Assembly (NCBI RefSeq): GCF_040227235.1
Contig: NZ_JBELNZ010000003.1
Span: forward strand, 186,001 to 250,000
Reading direction: 5' to 3'
From: Parafrigoribacterium_A soli
GTDB taxonomy: Bacteria > Actinomycetota > Actinomycetes > Actinomycetales > Microbacteriaceae
Length of the DNA: 64,000 nucleotides
Part shown: in pieces, positions 42,855 to 51,381 of the stretch
Position numbering within the stretch: the stretch's first letter is position 1
Layout of the letters: each line of letters starts with the position of its first letter
Notes under the pieces: generated by a model
The model's input: the letters and a program-made list of their open reading frames with translations, nothing else
What the model was told of the DNA's origin: nothing
Database searches by the model: none
Program-made: the position numbers and the translations under genes

Positions 42855-44189
42855 TCAGCTCAACTCGTGCAGGCGACCGGCGTTTTCCACGTCCGGCCGC
42901 AAGGAAGCGTACGCCGTGCCGATCACGCCGATCAGAACGACGACCGCCGCGAAGACGATGATCGGCCAGATAGAACCGAACGCCAGCGAGAGTGCCGTAG
43001 CGATGAGAGGTGCGAACCCGCCAAGCATGTTCGAGAACTGGTAGCCGATGTTGACGCCCGTGATCCTCGCCTCCACATCGAACATCTCGGTGAGCAGGGT
43101 CTGCAGGGTGCCCTGCATCGCCACACCCGGAATGACGAAGCCGACGATCATGCCGAGCCAGATCAGCACGGCAACATCCGTGCTGAACAGCGCGAATGCG
43201 GGATAGAGAAGGAGCGCGAACGCGATGGCGGCCGCGATGTAGAACCTGCGGCGACCAACCTTGTCAGAGACCCATCCCCAGAAGGGTGCGGCGAAGATCT
43301 GCAGCACGCCCACGATCATGGTGCCGATGAAGCCGACCTGCGCGTGCGTGCCCTTGGAGACCAGGAACGCGAGCCCGAAGGTGAGCACGATGTAGCCCGC
43401 GATGCTCTGCGGCAGCCCGATGAGGATACCGAGGATGGCATTCTTCGGGTGGCGAAGAGCCTCCACGAGCGGGTTCGTGCGCTTGACCTTTCCGAGCTCG
43501 ATCGACTCGGTGTGCTCCTGGAACTCCTTCGGCTCCTCGAGCTTCGACCGCAGGATCACGGCGATCACCGCGAGCACGAGGGCAAGAATGAACGGGATGC
43601 GCCAGCCCCAGCCCATGAAGAACGCCGCGGAACCCGCACCGAGAAGTGCCATGAGACCGGCGGACGCAACGTTCGCGACTCCCGCTCCCGAGATAAGGAG
43701 CGCCCCGAAGAGACCGCGACGCCCCACCGGAGCATGCTCGATGACGAGGGCCGCAGCCGCTCCCATTTCGCCGCCGACAAACAGGCCCTGCAGCAGCCGG
43801 AAGAGCAGGAGCAGAACCGGGGCAACCACCCCGATGGATGCGTAGCCTGGCGTCAGGCCGATGGCCGCCGTGCAGAGTCCCATGCCGATGACCGTGGCCA
43901 TGAGCGCTGGCTTCCGGCCCAGGCGATCCCCGATGTAGCCCCAGAAGATTCCACCGATCGGTCGCAGCAAGAATCCGAAGGCGAAGCTCGCGAAGGATTC
44001 GAGGGTGGCTATCGCCGGATTGTCATTCGGGAAGAACACCGCGGGAAAGACGACGGCTGCGGCCAGACCGTAGAGGTAGTAGTCGTAGTACTCCATGAGC
44101 GTGCCGATCGCCCCCGCCGCGACCATGCGGCGTTGCTTCGGTGTGGTTGACGATGCCCACGTCGTGGGAGTGTTTTGTGCCTGGACCAA
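42855..44189 (-). CDS. MFS transporter, metabolite:H+ symporter (MHS) type
   Basis: A 444-residue, 12-span transporter. Signatures are GTLMEYYDYYLYGLAA in span 1, the loop motif GYIGDRLGRKPALMATV, RLLQGLFVGGEMGAAAALVI in span 4-5, and GWVSDKVGRRRFYI at the second-half loop. MHS members import organic acids or zwitterions with protons. The start is TTG 44189, chosen for AAGGAGG six nt upstream and correct position of span 1. It is divergent from the YheO-type regulator and probably imports the substrate of the neighbouring catabolic genes. Confidence 0.9.
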   Translation of the reverse strand: MVQAQNTPTTWASSTTPKQRRMVAAGAIGTLMEYYDYYLYGLAAAVVFPAVFFPNDNPAIATLESFASFAFGFLLRPIGGIFWGYIGDRLGRKPALMATVIGMGLCTAAIGLTPGYASIGVVAPVLLLLFRLLQGLFVGGEMGAAAALVIEHAPVGRRGLFGALLISGAGVANVASAGLMALLGAGSAAFFMGWGWRIPFILALVLAVIAVILRSKLEEPKEFQEHTESIELGKVKRTNPLVEALRHPKNAILGILIGLPQSIAGYIVLTFGLAFLVSKGTHAQVGFIGTMIVGVLQIFAAPFWGWVSDKVGRRRFYIAAAIAFALLLYPAFALFSTDVAVLIWLGMIVGFVIPGVAMQGTLQTLLTEMFDVEARITGVNIGYQFSNMLGGFAPLIATALSLAFGSIWPIIVFAAVVVLIGVIGTAYASLRPDVENAGRLHELS

Positions 44190-44281
44190 TGAGAGCCTCC
44201 TTGCCCTTGGGTGCAGATGTGGGTTGTGGCATCGCCCTGAGCAGGTTTCGCGGCGTGACCATTGCATAAGCTAGCACCAAG

Positions 44282-44318
44282 GCGAACAATGTGTCTATGG
44301 GCTTAACATTTTGTTCGC
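44282..44318. promoter_or_regulatory. Inverted repeat in the transporter/regulator divergent region
   Basis: GCGAACAA (44282-44289) and TTGTTCGC (44311-44318) are exact inverted copies 21 nt apart, with a further AATGT/ACATT pairing inside. The spacing puts the arms three helical turns apart. Candidate site for the adjacent YheO/DauR-type regulator. Confidence 0.4.
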
Positions 44319-44355
44319 TCGCTTCGCGCAGCAGCTCCCGGATTATGGTGGGCTG

Positions 44356-45102
44356 ATGACCCAGGAAGAATTGGCACCACCGTTGTCGGCCACACCTCCG
44401 CCCCAGTTGGCGCACATGGGCACGTACAACTCCGTCGCAGAAATCCTCAGCGTCTTCCGGCCCGTCATGCACGGAATGGCTGCTGCGGCAGGTCCCGGGT
44501 GCGAGGTCGTCCTTCATGACCTCTCCGCTCCCAATCCAGATCTCGGCCACACCATCGTGGCCATCGAGAACGGGCACATCACGGGGCGGCAGGTGGGAGG
44601 CCCCTCGTCGAGCCTCGGGATAGGCGTGCTGCACGATCAGGGCGCTGACCACAACGCGTTCGGATACCAGGGATTCACCAGCGACGGGCGCCAGTTGCGC
44701 TGTTCCTCGGTCTACTTCCGCAATCCGGAGGGCAAAATCATCGCCGCCCTCTGCGTGAACTTCGACGTCAGCGCGATCCAGGAGGCCCGCAACCTGCTCG
44801 ACGTCCTGCTACCCAAGGCTCCGTCCACTCCGCAGGATCAGCCGAACGAGTTCTTCGGCCACGACCTCCTCGCGGTCATGGATGCCATGGTGACGGATGC
44901 CATCCGCGAGATCGGTAAACCGGTGGGCCAGATGAGCCGCGACGATCGGATCGCGGTGCTCACCAAGCTCGACCAACAGGGCGCGCTGCAGATGCGAAAG
45001 GGCGTCGAAAGCATCGCGGCTCGACTCGGGATCTCGCGCGTGACGGCTTACGCCTACCTCGAAGAGGCCCGCAACCAGGATGCGCAGGCGAGCGCCGAGT
45101 AG
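44356..45102 (+). CDS. YheO/DauR-type transcriptional regulator (PAS-like domain plus HTH)
   Basis: A 248-residue protein with an N-terminal YheO PAS-like domain (FRPVMHGMAAAAGPGCEVVL, DLGHTIVAIENGHITGRQ, YFRNPEGKIIAALCVNFDVS) and a C-terminal DauR-type HTH (MSRDDRIAVLTKLDQQGALQ, AARLGISRVTAYAYLEEAR). DauR in Pseudomonas represses D-arginine catabolism, so family knowledge again points to D-amino acid or imine-producing catabolism. It is divergent from the MHS transporter gene. ATG 44356 gives the family-like N-terminus; an in-frame ATG at 44311 lies in the operator candidate. Confidence 0.88.
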   Translation: MTQEELAPPLSATPPPQLAHMGTYNSVAEILSVFRPVMHGMAAAAGPGCEVVLHDLSAPNPDLGHTIVAIENGHITGRQVGGPSSSLGIGVLHDQGADHNAFGYQGFTSDGRQLRCSSVYFRNPEGKIIAALCVNFDVSAIQEARNLLDVLLPKAPSTPQDQPNEFFGHDLLAVMDAMVTDAIREIGKPVGQMSRDDRIAVLTKLDQQGALQMRKGVESIAARLGISRVTAYAYLEEARNQDAQASAE

Positions 45103-45233
45103 AACCGTCGCGCCGTTCGCATCGTCTCACGCACCGCGGGCGTCACTCTCGAGCGTGATCGTACTCCTATAGCGGAGTTCGGCCGCCGTCGCCAGCCCTG
45201 GTAGCGGCGCCCGCCCGGTCGTAGCATCGAAGA

Positions 45234-45395
45234 ATGTTGGCACTTGTGATCATTCTTCTCATCATCTGGGCAGTACTGGCGATCCTTGGCTTCGCGATCA
45301 AGAGCCTGCTCTGGCTCGCGATCATCGGCATCGTGCTGTTCATCATCACGGCCCTGTGGGGCTTCATCAGACGGGGCTCGAGCAGCAACAGCTGA
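45234..45395 (+). CDS. Small two-span hydrophobic protein (53 aa)
   Basis: The 53-residue product is nearly all hydrophobic: MLALVIILLIIWAVLAILGF, a short AIKSLLW turn, then LAIIGIVLFIITALWGFI and a polar tail RRGSSSNS. This resembles the short hydrophobic proteins (often annotated as hydrophobic proteins or LPXTG-less small membrane proteins) common in actinobacteria. No operon partner on the same strand. Confidence 0.6.
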   Translation: MLALVIILLIIWAVLAILGFAIKSLLWLAIIGIVLFIITALWGFIRRGSSSNS

Positions 45396-45421
45396 TACGA
45401 GCGGCGTGACGACATCGTCGG

Positions 45422-46315
45422 CTAAAGCGCGCCAGCGCCTACGCCGAAGGTGTCGCACGACGTCGCGCTCCCGCGAAGCCCGGCGAGAAACCACTTCTGA
45501 CGCTGGGCACTTGAGCCATGCGTCCAGGTCTCCGGACGAACCTGACCACTCGCGGCCTGGATGCGGTCGTCGCCCACCGCGGATGCGGCACTCAGTGCGT
45601 CGCGGATCTGCGCATCGGTCACCGGCTTGAGAAACGGCGTGCCGCCCGAATCCTGCACGGTAGAGGCGGAGCCCACCCAGGCGCCGGCGTAGCAGTCGGC
45701 CTGCAACTCGAGCCTCACCGAGTTCGAGGTCGGCCCCGTGTCACCATCGCTCGCTCGCGAGATCACGCCCGCGAGGTTCTGGATGTGGTGGCCCCACTCG
45801 TGCGCGATCACGTACATCTCCGACAGCTGGCCTCCGCTCGCGCCGAAGCGGTCGCGCAGCTCGGCGAAGAAGTCGGTGTCCAGGTAGATGTTCTGGTCGG
45901 CCGAGCAGTAGAACGGGCCGACGGCGCTCGAGGCGGTGCCGCATCCGGTGCTCGTCGACTGGGTGAAGAGCTGCACGCCCTGGGCCGGCGAGTGGTAGGC
46001 GCCCGCCTTGAGCGCCGGATACTCGTCGACCCAGTAGGCGTCGAGCGCGGCCGCGGTTCCCTTGACGAGGCAGTCGAGGCTCGCGTTGGCGTCCGCTCCG
46101 GTCTGGCACTGATCGAGCTGCTGCGAGGTGCCGCTTCCCGAGTCGCCGCCACCACCGGCGAGTCCGGTGAGGTCGACCCCGAGGAACTGTGAGAGAACGA
46201 ACAGCCCGATGACCAGCAGCGCTCCGCCGCCGCCCACCGCGACGCCCGTGCGGCCGCGCCTGCCGGCCCTGCCGGCCCTGCCGGAACCGATATTCGCGCC
46301 GTCGTTGAAGCTCAT
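45422..46315 (-). CDS. Neutral zinc metallopeptidase (YpfJ/KPN_02809 family)
   Basis: A 297-residue protein with a Gly/Arg-rich cytoplasmic N-terminus, one membrane span (VAVGGGGALLVIGLFVLSQF) and an outer peptidase_M48-like domain of the YpfJ family. The zinc motif HEWGHH is in MYVIAHEWGHHIQNL, with the third-ligand region LELQADCYAGAWVG. Cysteines (DQCQTG, LDCLV, TGCGT, FYCSA, TSCDT) suggest disulfides outside the cell. Substrate unknown. Confidence 0.92.
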   Translation of the reverse strand: MSFNDGANIGSGRAGRAGRRGRTGVAVGGGGALLVIGLFVLSQFLGVDLTGLAGGGGDSGSGTSQQLDQCQTGADANASLDCLVKGTAAALDAYWVDEYPALKAGAYHSPAQGVQLFTQSTSTGCGTASSAVGPFYCSADQNIYLDTDFFAELRDRFGASGGQLSEMYVIAHEWGHHIQNLAGVISRASDGDTGPTSNSVRLELQADCYAGAWVGSASTVQDSGGTPFLKPVTDAQIRDALSAASAVGDDRIQAASGQVRPETWTHGSSAQRQKWFLAGLRGSATSCDTFGVGAGAL

Positions 46316-46413
46316 ACTCCAACTCTGGCATCCAAAGCTGCGAGAGCGGCAGGGTCAAGCACACTCGCATGGCGGGCAAGTACCCTCGATACTGTTCATC
46401 TCGACCCGAAAGT

Positions 46414-47361
46414 ATGCCCATGCCTGACAGCCCCATCGCGGCGACGCCGTACGAGGTGCTCGGCGTGAGCGCTTCGGCGAGCACCGAGGAACTGCGCAAG
46501 GCATACCGGCGGATGCTGCGCGAGGCGCACCCCGACACCGGCGGCTCCGACGCCCGTTTCCACGCCGTGCAGCGCGCCTGGGAGCGAATCGGAACCCCCG
46601 CGAGCCGCGCCATCTACGACCGCGGCCATTCTGCGCCCAGCAGCGGGTCGCGGCCCGCCGGGGCGGGCGCCGCATCACGCGAGAACTCGTGGGAGGAGCG
46701 AGCGCCGCGCACCTTCAGGGATTCGCGGCCGTCCGCCCGCTCCTACGGACATCCGGGTGGCTGGAACCGCGAGCGGTACCTGACCACCATCCGCGAGTGG
46801 GTCGGCCGGGGCGCCACCTTGGACGACCCGTACGACCCCGCGCTCGTGCGCTCGGCGCCGCGGGAATTGCGCCACCTGCTCGCCGACGCCCTGGCCGAGG
46901 AGGCCTCGGCTCGCGCGCTGTCGGGGCTCGGCATCGCGTACACGGTCTGGCACGACGTTCAGACGGATGCGGGCAAGCTCGATCACGTCGTGCTCGGCCC
47001 CGCCGGACTCTTCGCCGTGCAGTCCGAGGACTGGGGCGCGCCCGTGCGAGTGCGCAAGAGCGAGCTGATCGGTGAGGCGATCGACGGCGAGCGACCGTTC
47101 CACTCCCTGGCCGCTCGCGCGAAGTCGGTGGAACGTCCGGCGCGCGTGCGCTTCACGGCACTGGCCATCACGGTGCCGGATGACGCTACCGAGGAGTCGC
47201 TCACCCTGCTCGGGCGCGTGAAGGGCATCCCCTCGGTGCTGGTTCAGCAGTCCAGGCTGCCCGATTTCATGCGCACGGGGCTTCCGGGCGAAGCACCCAT
47301 CGGCGGCAACGAGCTCTTCGACATACGCACCCGGCTGCAGGCGTCCATCCGCTTCGTCTGA
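46414..47361 (+). CDS. J-domain protein fused to a NERD-like domain
   Basis: About 315 residues. Residues 10-72 form a J domain (PYEVLGVSASASTEELRKAY, HPD in REAHPDTGG) that would stimulate an Hsp70. A disordered Ser/Arg-rich linker follows, then a C-terminal domain with LDHVVLGPAGLFAVQSEDWG, which aligns with the NERD (nuclease-related) core but has QSE where NERD usually has E-x-K. Fusion of a J domain to a restriction-endonuclease-like fold is unusual. Start taken at ATG 46414; 46420 is equally possible. Confidence 0.8.
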   Translation: MPMPDSPIAATPYEVLGVSASASTEELRKAYRRMLREAHPDTGGSDARFHAVQRAWERIGTPASRAIYDRGHSAPSSGSRPAGAGAASRENSWEERAPRTFRDSRPSARSYGHPGGWNRERYLTTIREWVGRGATLDDPYDPALVRSAPRELRHLLADALAEEASARALSGLGIAYTVWHDVQTDAGKLDHVVLGPAGLFAVQSEDWGAPVRVRKSELIGEAIDGERPFHSLAARAKSVERPARVRFTALAITVPDDATEESLTLLGRVKGIPSVLVQQSRLPDFMRTGLPGEAPIGGNELFDIRTRLQASIRFV

Positions 47362-47386
47362 GAGCACGGTCGCTGAGCCGGTCGTG

Positions 47387-47407
47387 TCCCTTCGACACGC
47401 TCAGGGA
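47387..47407. repeat. Short palindromic repeat TCCCT-TCGACACGCTC-AGGGA
   Basis: A 21-bp element with 5-bp inverted ends lies between two convergent genes. Its core TCGACACGCTC differs by one base from TCGACAAGCTC in the arrays flanking the GIY-YIG gene, so it may belong to the same dispersed repeat family. Confidence 0.5.
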
Positions 47408-47429
47408 ACGACAAATCGGGCGAACGACG

Positions 47430-47624
47430 CTAGCCGACGTCGGCGATGTGGGTGTCGATGGCCGCCTCGACTGCGGATTCGGGCACTCGGAACGAGCGAC
47501 CGAATCGGATGGCGGGCAGTTCGCCGGCGTGCACCAGGCGGTACACAGTCATTTTGGACACACGCATCATGTCCGCGACCTCAGCAATTGTGAGAAATCG
47601 CACCTCAGAAAGATCGCGTGCCAT
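47430..47624 (-). CDS. BldC-like / excisionase-type HTH protein
   Basis: A 64-residue MerR-like winged helix: FLTIAEVADMMRVSKMTVYR, LVHAGELPAIRFGRSFRVPE. Size and sequence resemble the BldC/AlpA-type group; BldC is a developmental regulator in Streptomyces, and homologues in non-sporulating actinobacteria are widespread with unknown targets. Clear AGGGGC ribosome-binding site upstream of ATG 47624. There is no integrase nearby, so a phage excisionase role is unlikely. Confidence 0.88.
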   Translation of the reverse strand: MARDLSEVRFLTIAEVADMMRVSKMTVYRLVHAGELPAIRFGRSFRVPESAVEAAIDTHIADVG

Positions 47625-47748
47625 TGATTGGAGCCCCTAGCGTCCCGTGCAGGTGCGGGACCTCGTGCACCCCACCGATGTTACTGGAGTGCTGAATTGT
47701 CACTTTAGGGGCAGATGAGACTCACTGGCAAGGGGCCAGACGGCGGGA

Positions 47749-48288
47749 TTACCTACCGTCTTTTCTGCCGAGCTTCTTCTTGATCGGATCGATCACGCGG
47801 CGCTCCACTCCCTGCGATGCATCGTGCAGCGCATTCACCGTCTGGAACGACGCCTCCGCGACCTTGCGACCGACCGCGGCGCCCGCCTCGGCCGGATGCT
47901 GCAGGGTGTCTGCCGCCCGGCGCAACGGGGCGGGAACCTGCACTCCCGACCATGCCGAGAACACCGCGGTTCCGTCGTCGTCTGCGCCGAAGTCTGCACT
48001 CAGGAACGGAATGACCCAGTCTTCGAGCTCCTCGAGAGGGACCGGGTCGAGCGCGTAGTAGCGGTGCTGGCCCTCCTCGCGAACGTGCACGACACCGTGA
48101 TCACGCAGAACCTTCAGGTGCTTCGATACGGTCGGCTGGCTGAGTCCGAGCTTCTCCACGATCTCACCGACGCTGATCTCGCCGCCGCGGCCGTGCGATT
48201 CCGAGTCGGATGCGACCCGACGTTCCAGAAGCACCTGCAGCAGGTCACGCCTCGTCGGGTCCGCGATCACATCGAAAATGTCAGCCAT
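47749..48288 (-). CDS. ArsR-family regulator with C-terminal extension
   Basis: A 179-residue protein: N-terminal ArsR winged helix (FDVIADPTRRDLLQVLLERR, EKLGLSQPTVSKHLKVLRDH, GQHRYYALDP), then an ~80-residue extension with an amphipathic end (RRVIDPIKKKLGRKDGR). The Cys metal site of ArsR/SmtB is absent, so it is not a metal sensor of the classic type. It is divergent from trkH (85 bp) and may regulate it. Confidence 0.88.
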   Translation of the reverse strand: MADIFDVIADPTRRDLLQVLLERRVASDSESHGRGGEISVGEIVEKLGLSQPTVSKHLKVLRDHGVVHVREEGQHRYYALDPVPLEELEDWVIPFLSADFGADDDGTAVFSAWSGVQVPAPLRRAADTLQHPAEAGAAVGRKVAEASFQTVNALHDASQGVERRVIDPIKKKLGRKDGR

Positions 48289-48373
48289 TTCAACAGGCTA
48301 CCTGCACGGTCGTCTGGAGTACCATGACAAGCTGCCGCAACGACGCTGACGATGCTGGAAAGCGAGGGGAATC

Positions 48374-49798
48374 ATGCGCACCAAGCGCGCCCCGCGAGGT
48401 ACCGTGCTCTCCAGGCTGCGCGACCTCATCGATCGGTTCGCGGCATCCTCCCCCGCACGATTCGCGATCCTCATCTTCACCACGCTCATCCTGGTGTTCA
48501 CAGCCCTGCTGTCGCTGCCGATAGCCACGGCATCCCGCACGCCCACTCCGATCGTCGACGCGTTTTTCACGGCCGTCTCCTCCATCTGCGTCACGGGTCT
48601 CAACACCGTGAACATGGCGACGCACTGGTCGACGTTCGGCAACGTCGTCATCCTCATCGGTCTCGAGGTCGGTGGCATCGGCGTCATGACGCTCGCGAGC
48701 ATGCTGGGCTTCATCGTCTCGCGCAAGCTCGGGCTGCGCGCGCGGCTCATGGCCGCGAGCGACTCGAACGCGGGTCGAATCCACGTCGGACCGGTGTCGG
48801 AGTCGCAGGCCATCCGACTCGGTGAGATCGGTGGCCTGCTCGCGACCGTCGCCATCAGCGTGCTGGCGATCGAGATCGTGCTCACCGCCATGTTCATCCC
48901 ACGCCTGCTGCTCGCTGGCGCGGATCCGTGGCATGCCGTCTGGGAGAGCTTTTACTTCGCGACCTCGGCCTTCACGAACACCGGTTTCGTGCCGCACACC
49001 TCCGGCCTCGCCGACTTCGCGACAGACCCGTGGATGCTGGGCACAATCGCGCTCGGCGTCTTCGTCGGCAGCCTCGGGTTCCCGGTGATCTTCGCCCTGG
49101 CGAGGCGGTTCCGCATGCCGGGCCGCCTGTCCATCCACGTGAAGCTCACGCTCGTCACCACCGTCGCGCTCATCGTGCTCGGTGCGATCGTGCTGTACTC
49201 GCTCGAGTGGAATAACCCGGCGACGCTCGGGGGCCAGGACGCGATCGATCGTCCGATGACGGCGACGTTCCTCTCGATCATGTCCCGCTCCGGCGGGTTC
49301 TCGAACGTGCCGATCGGCGACATGCACGGCGCAAGCCTGCTCGTCCTGGACATGCTGATGTTCGTGGGCGGCGGTTCGGCATCCACGGCCGGAGGCATCA
49401 AGGTCACCACCCTCGCCGTGCTGTTCCTCGCGGCGGTGGCCGAGGCACGCGGCAACGGCGACATGCAGGCATTCGGCCGCCGCATCCCCACGGATGTGCT
49501 GCGCCTCGCCGTCAGCGTCGTCCTGTGGGGAGCGACCATCGTTGCGGTCGCGACGATCGCCGTGATGGAGGTCTCGAAGGCCCCGCTGCAGGACGTGCTC
49601 TTCGACGTCATCTCCGCCTTCGGCACCTGCGGTCTCAGCACCGGGCTCACCGAGTCGCTGCCCGACTCGGGGAAGCTCATCCTGGCAGCCACGATGTGGG
49701 CAGGTCGAGTTGGTACAGTGACTCTCGCCGCGGCCCTGGCGGCCAGCGAGCGCCCGCAGTTGTTCCGCAACGCAGAAGAGAGGCCCATCGTTGGTTGA
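48374..49798 (+). CDS. TrkH/KtrB-type potassium uptake protein
   Basis: A 474-residue transporter with four M1-P-M2 repeats. Selectivity-filter loops are seen as SICVTGLN, AFTNTGFV, SRSGGFSN and GTCGLSTG, each with the conserved Gly. It conducts K+ (or Na+-coupled K+) under control of the TrkA/KtrA ring encoded by the overlapping downstream gene. ATG 48374 with GAGGGG upstream. Confidence 0.95.
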   Translation: MRTKRAPRGTVLSRLRDLIDRFAASSPARFAILIFTTLILVFTALLSLPIATASRTPTPIVDAFFTAVSSICVTGLNTVNMATHWSTFGNVVILIGLEVGGIGVMTLASMLGFIVSRKLGLRARLMAASDSNAGRIHVGPVSESQAIRLGEIGGLLATVAISVLAIEIVLTAMFIPRLLLAGADPWHAVWESFYFATSAFTNTGFVPHTSGLADFATDPWMLGTIALGVFVGSLGFPVIFALARRFRMPGRLSIHVKLTLVTTVALIVLGAIVLYSLEWNNPATLGGQDAIDRPMTATFLSIMSRSGGFSNVPIGDMHGASLLVLDMLMFVGGGSASTAGGIKVTTLAVLFLAAVAEARGNGDMQAFGRRIPTDVLRLAVSVVLWGATIVAVATIAVMEVSKAPLQDVLFDVISAFGTCGLSTGLTESLPDSGKLILAATMWAGRVGTVTLAAALAASERPQLFRNAEERPIVG

Positions 49799-50462
49799 GC
49801 GCATTCCCCACGACGCCCCCGTGCTCATCATCGGCCTCGGACGCTTCGGTGCCGGCGCAGCCGGACAACTCGACCGGCTCGACCGCGACGTTCTTGCCAT
49901 CGACGAGAACGCGGACCTCGTGCAGAAGTGGTCGGAGCGGGTCACCCATGCGGTGCAGGCCGACGCCCGCAGCATCGATGCCCTCCGTCAGATCGGCGCC
50001 CAGGACTTTTCCGTGGCCATCGTTGCCGTGGGCTCATCGATCGAGGCGAGTGTGCTCATCACGGCGAACCTCGTCGACCTCAAGATTCCGCAGATCTGGG
50101 CGAAGGCGATCAGCCAGTCGCACGGCAAAATCCTCGCCCGCATCGGCGCGAACCACGTCATCTACCCGGAGGCGGAGGCCGGCGAGCGCGTCGCGCATCT
50201 CGTGTCCGGTCGCATGCTCGACTTCATCGAGTTCGACGACGACTTCGCGATCGTGAAGATGTATCCGCCCAAGGCGATTCGCGGCATCACGCTGGGTGAG
50301 TCCGCCATCCGCAAGAAGTACAACGTCACGGTGGTCGGCGTGAAGTCTCCCGGAACGGAGTTCACCTATGCCACGGCGGACACGGTGGTCTCCAACCACG
50401 ACCTCATCATCGTGAGCGGCAAGTCGGCCGACATCGAGAAGTTCGCGACCCTGCAGGCCTAA
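49791..50462 (+). CDS. TrkA/KtrA-type potassium channel regulatory subunit
   Basis: A 223-residue RCK protein: Rossmann fold VLIIGLGRFGAGAAGQLDRL, then TrkA_N and a C-terminal TrkA_C domain (GEVSAIRKKYNVTVVGVKSP-like region beginning GITLGESAIRKKYN). It binds nucleotides and gates TrkH. The TTG start at 49791 overlaps trkH by 8 nt and has GAGAGG 7 nt upstream. Confidence 0.95.
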   Translation: MVERIPHDAPVLIIGLGRFGAGAAGQLDRLDRDVLAIDENADLVQKWSERVTHAVQADARSIDALRQIGAQDFSVAIVAVGSSIEASVLITANLVDLKIPQIWAKAISQSHGKILARIGANHVIYPEAEAGERVAHLVSGRMLDFIEFDDDFAIVKMYPPKAIRGITLGESAIRKKYNVTVVGVKSPGTEFTYATADTVVSNHDLIIVSGKSADIEKFATLQA

Positions 50463-50469
50463 CCGGTCG

Positions 50470-51306
50470 CTAGGCGCCCGCGGCTAGCTCCCGGGCGCGC
50501 GCGAGCGCCGCCTCAGTCGCCCGATCGAACAGCTCCTTGAGCCCACCCTGTTCGAGCTCGGCGATCGCGCGCTCGGTGGTTCCCTTGGGACTCGTCACCT
50601 GACGGCGCAACTCCTCCGGCGAGCGCCCGGATGCGGCGAGGAGTTCCGCGGCACCGAGGAACGTTCCGTTCACCATGGTGGCGGCCTCGGCGGCGCTGAA
50701 ACCCAGGTCGATCGCCGTGCGCGTGAGCTGCTCGATCAGGTAGAAGACGTAGGCGGGACCGGAGCCAGAGATGGTACTGAGCGCATCGATCTTCGACTCC
50801 GGCACTACGACGACCTCGCCCACCGTGCCGAACAGTGCGGATGCGAGCGCCAGGTCCTCGGCGCTCGACCGGGTACCGGCGCTCAGGCCGGTGACCCCGC
50901 GCCCGACGATCGCCGGCGTGTTCGGCATCGCGCGCAGCACAGCAACCGATTCCGGAAGGGCAGCCTCAAAGGTCTCAATCGTCACGCCGACCGCCACGCT
51001 CACGACGACCGTGCCCGGGTCGAGAGCGGCACCGATCTCCTGCAGCAACTGCGGCACCATCTGCGGCTTGACGGCGACGATCACAACTCTGGCGCCCGCG
51101 ACCGCGGCGAGGTTCGCGGCGGGGTCCTGCTCCGTGGCGTAGCTGAGCACGGCATCCGACCGCAGCAGCGCCGCCTTCTGCTCGGTGCGGTTCGTGACGC
51201 GGATGTTGCCCTCGACCGTGACACCGGGCTGCAACAGGCCGCTGAGGATCGCCCCACCCATGGAGCCCGCGCCGAGGATGGAGATGGCTGGCAAAGTGGT
51301 CTGCAT
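50470..51306 (-). CDS. proC: Pyrroline-5-carboxylate reductase
   Basis: A 278-residue ProC: Rossmann motif ISILGAGSMGGAILSGLL, VIVAVKPQMVPQLL, RAMPNTPAIVGRGVTGLSAG, and the signature ISGSGPAYVFYLIEQLT with TSPKGTTERAI. It makes proline from pyrroline-5-carboxylate with NAD(P)H. ATG 51306 is the first codon consistent with the family N-terminus. Convergent with trkA. Confidence 0.96.
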   Translation of the reverse strand: MQTTLPAISILGAGSMGGAILSGLLQPGVTVEGNIRVTNRTEQKAALLRSDAVLSYATEQDPAANLAAVAGARVVIVAVKPQMVPQLLQEIGAALDPGTVVVSVAVGVTIETFEAALPESVAVLRAMPNTPAIVGRGVTGLSAGTRSSAEDLALASALFGTVGEVVVVPESKIDALSTISGSGPAYVFYLIEQLTRTAIDLGFSAAEAATMVNGTFLGAAELLAASGRSPEELRRQVTSPKGTTERAIAELEQGGLKELFDRATEAALARARELAAGA

Positions 51307-51381
51307 CGTCCAATCCTGCCCCCAAGTTGCCGCGAGCGCCCAACCGGGGGTGGGGCCTTGTGCACATCCTAGGATTGGTGC

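Noticed and set aside
47430..47624. Phage excisionase marking an integrated element
   Set aside because: The protein is BldC-like, and there is no integrase, attachment repeat or phage gene nearby.
48290..49975. A 561-codon minus-strand frame opposite trkH
   Set aside because: trkH on the plus strand has all four filter motifs; the antisense frame is Asp/Glu/His/Arg-rich with no domain.
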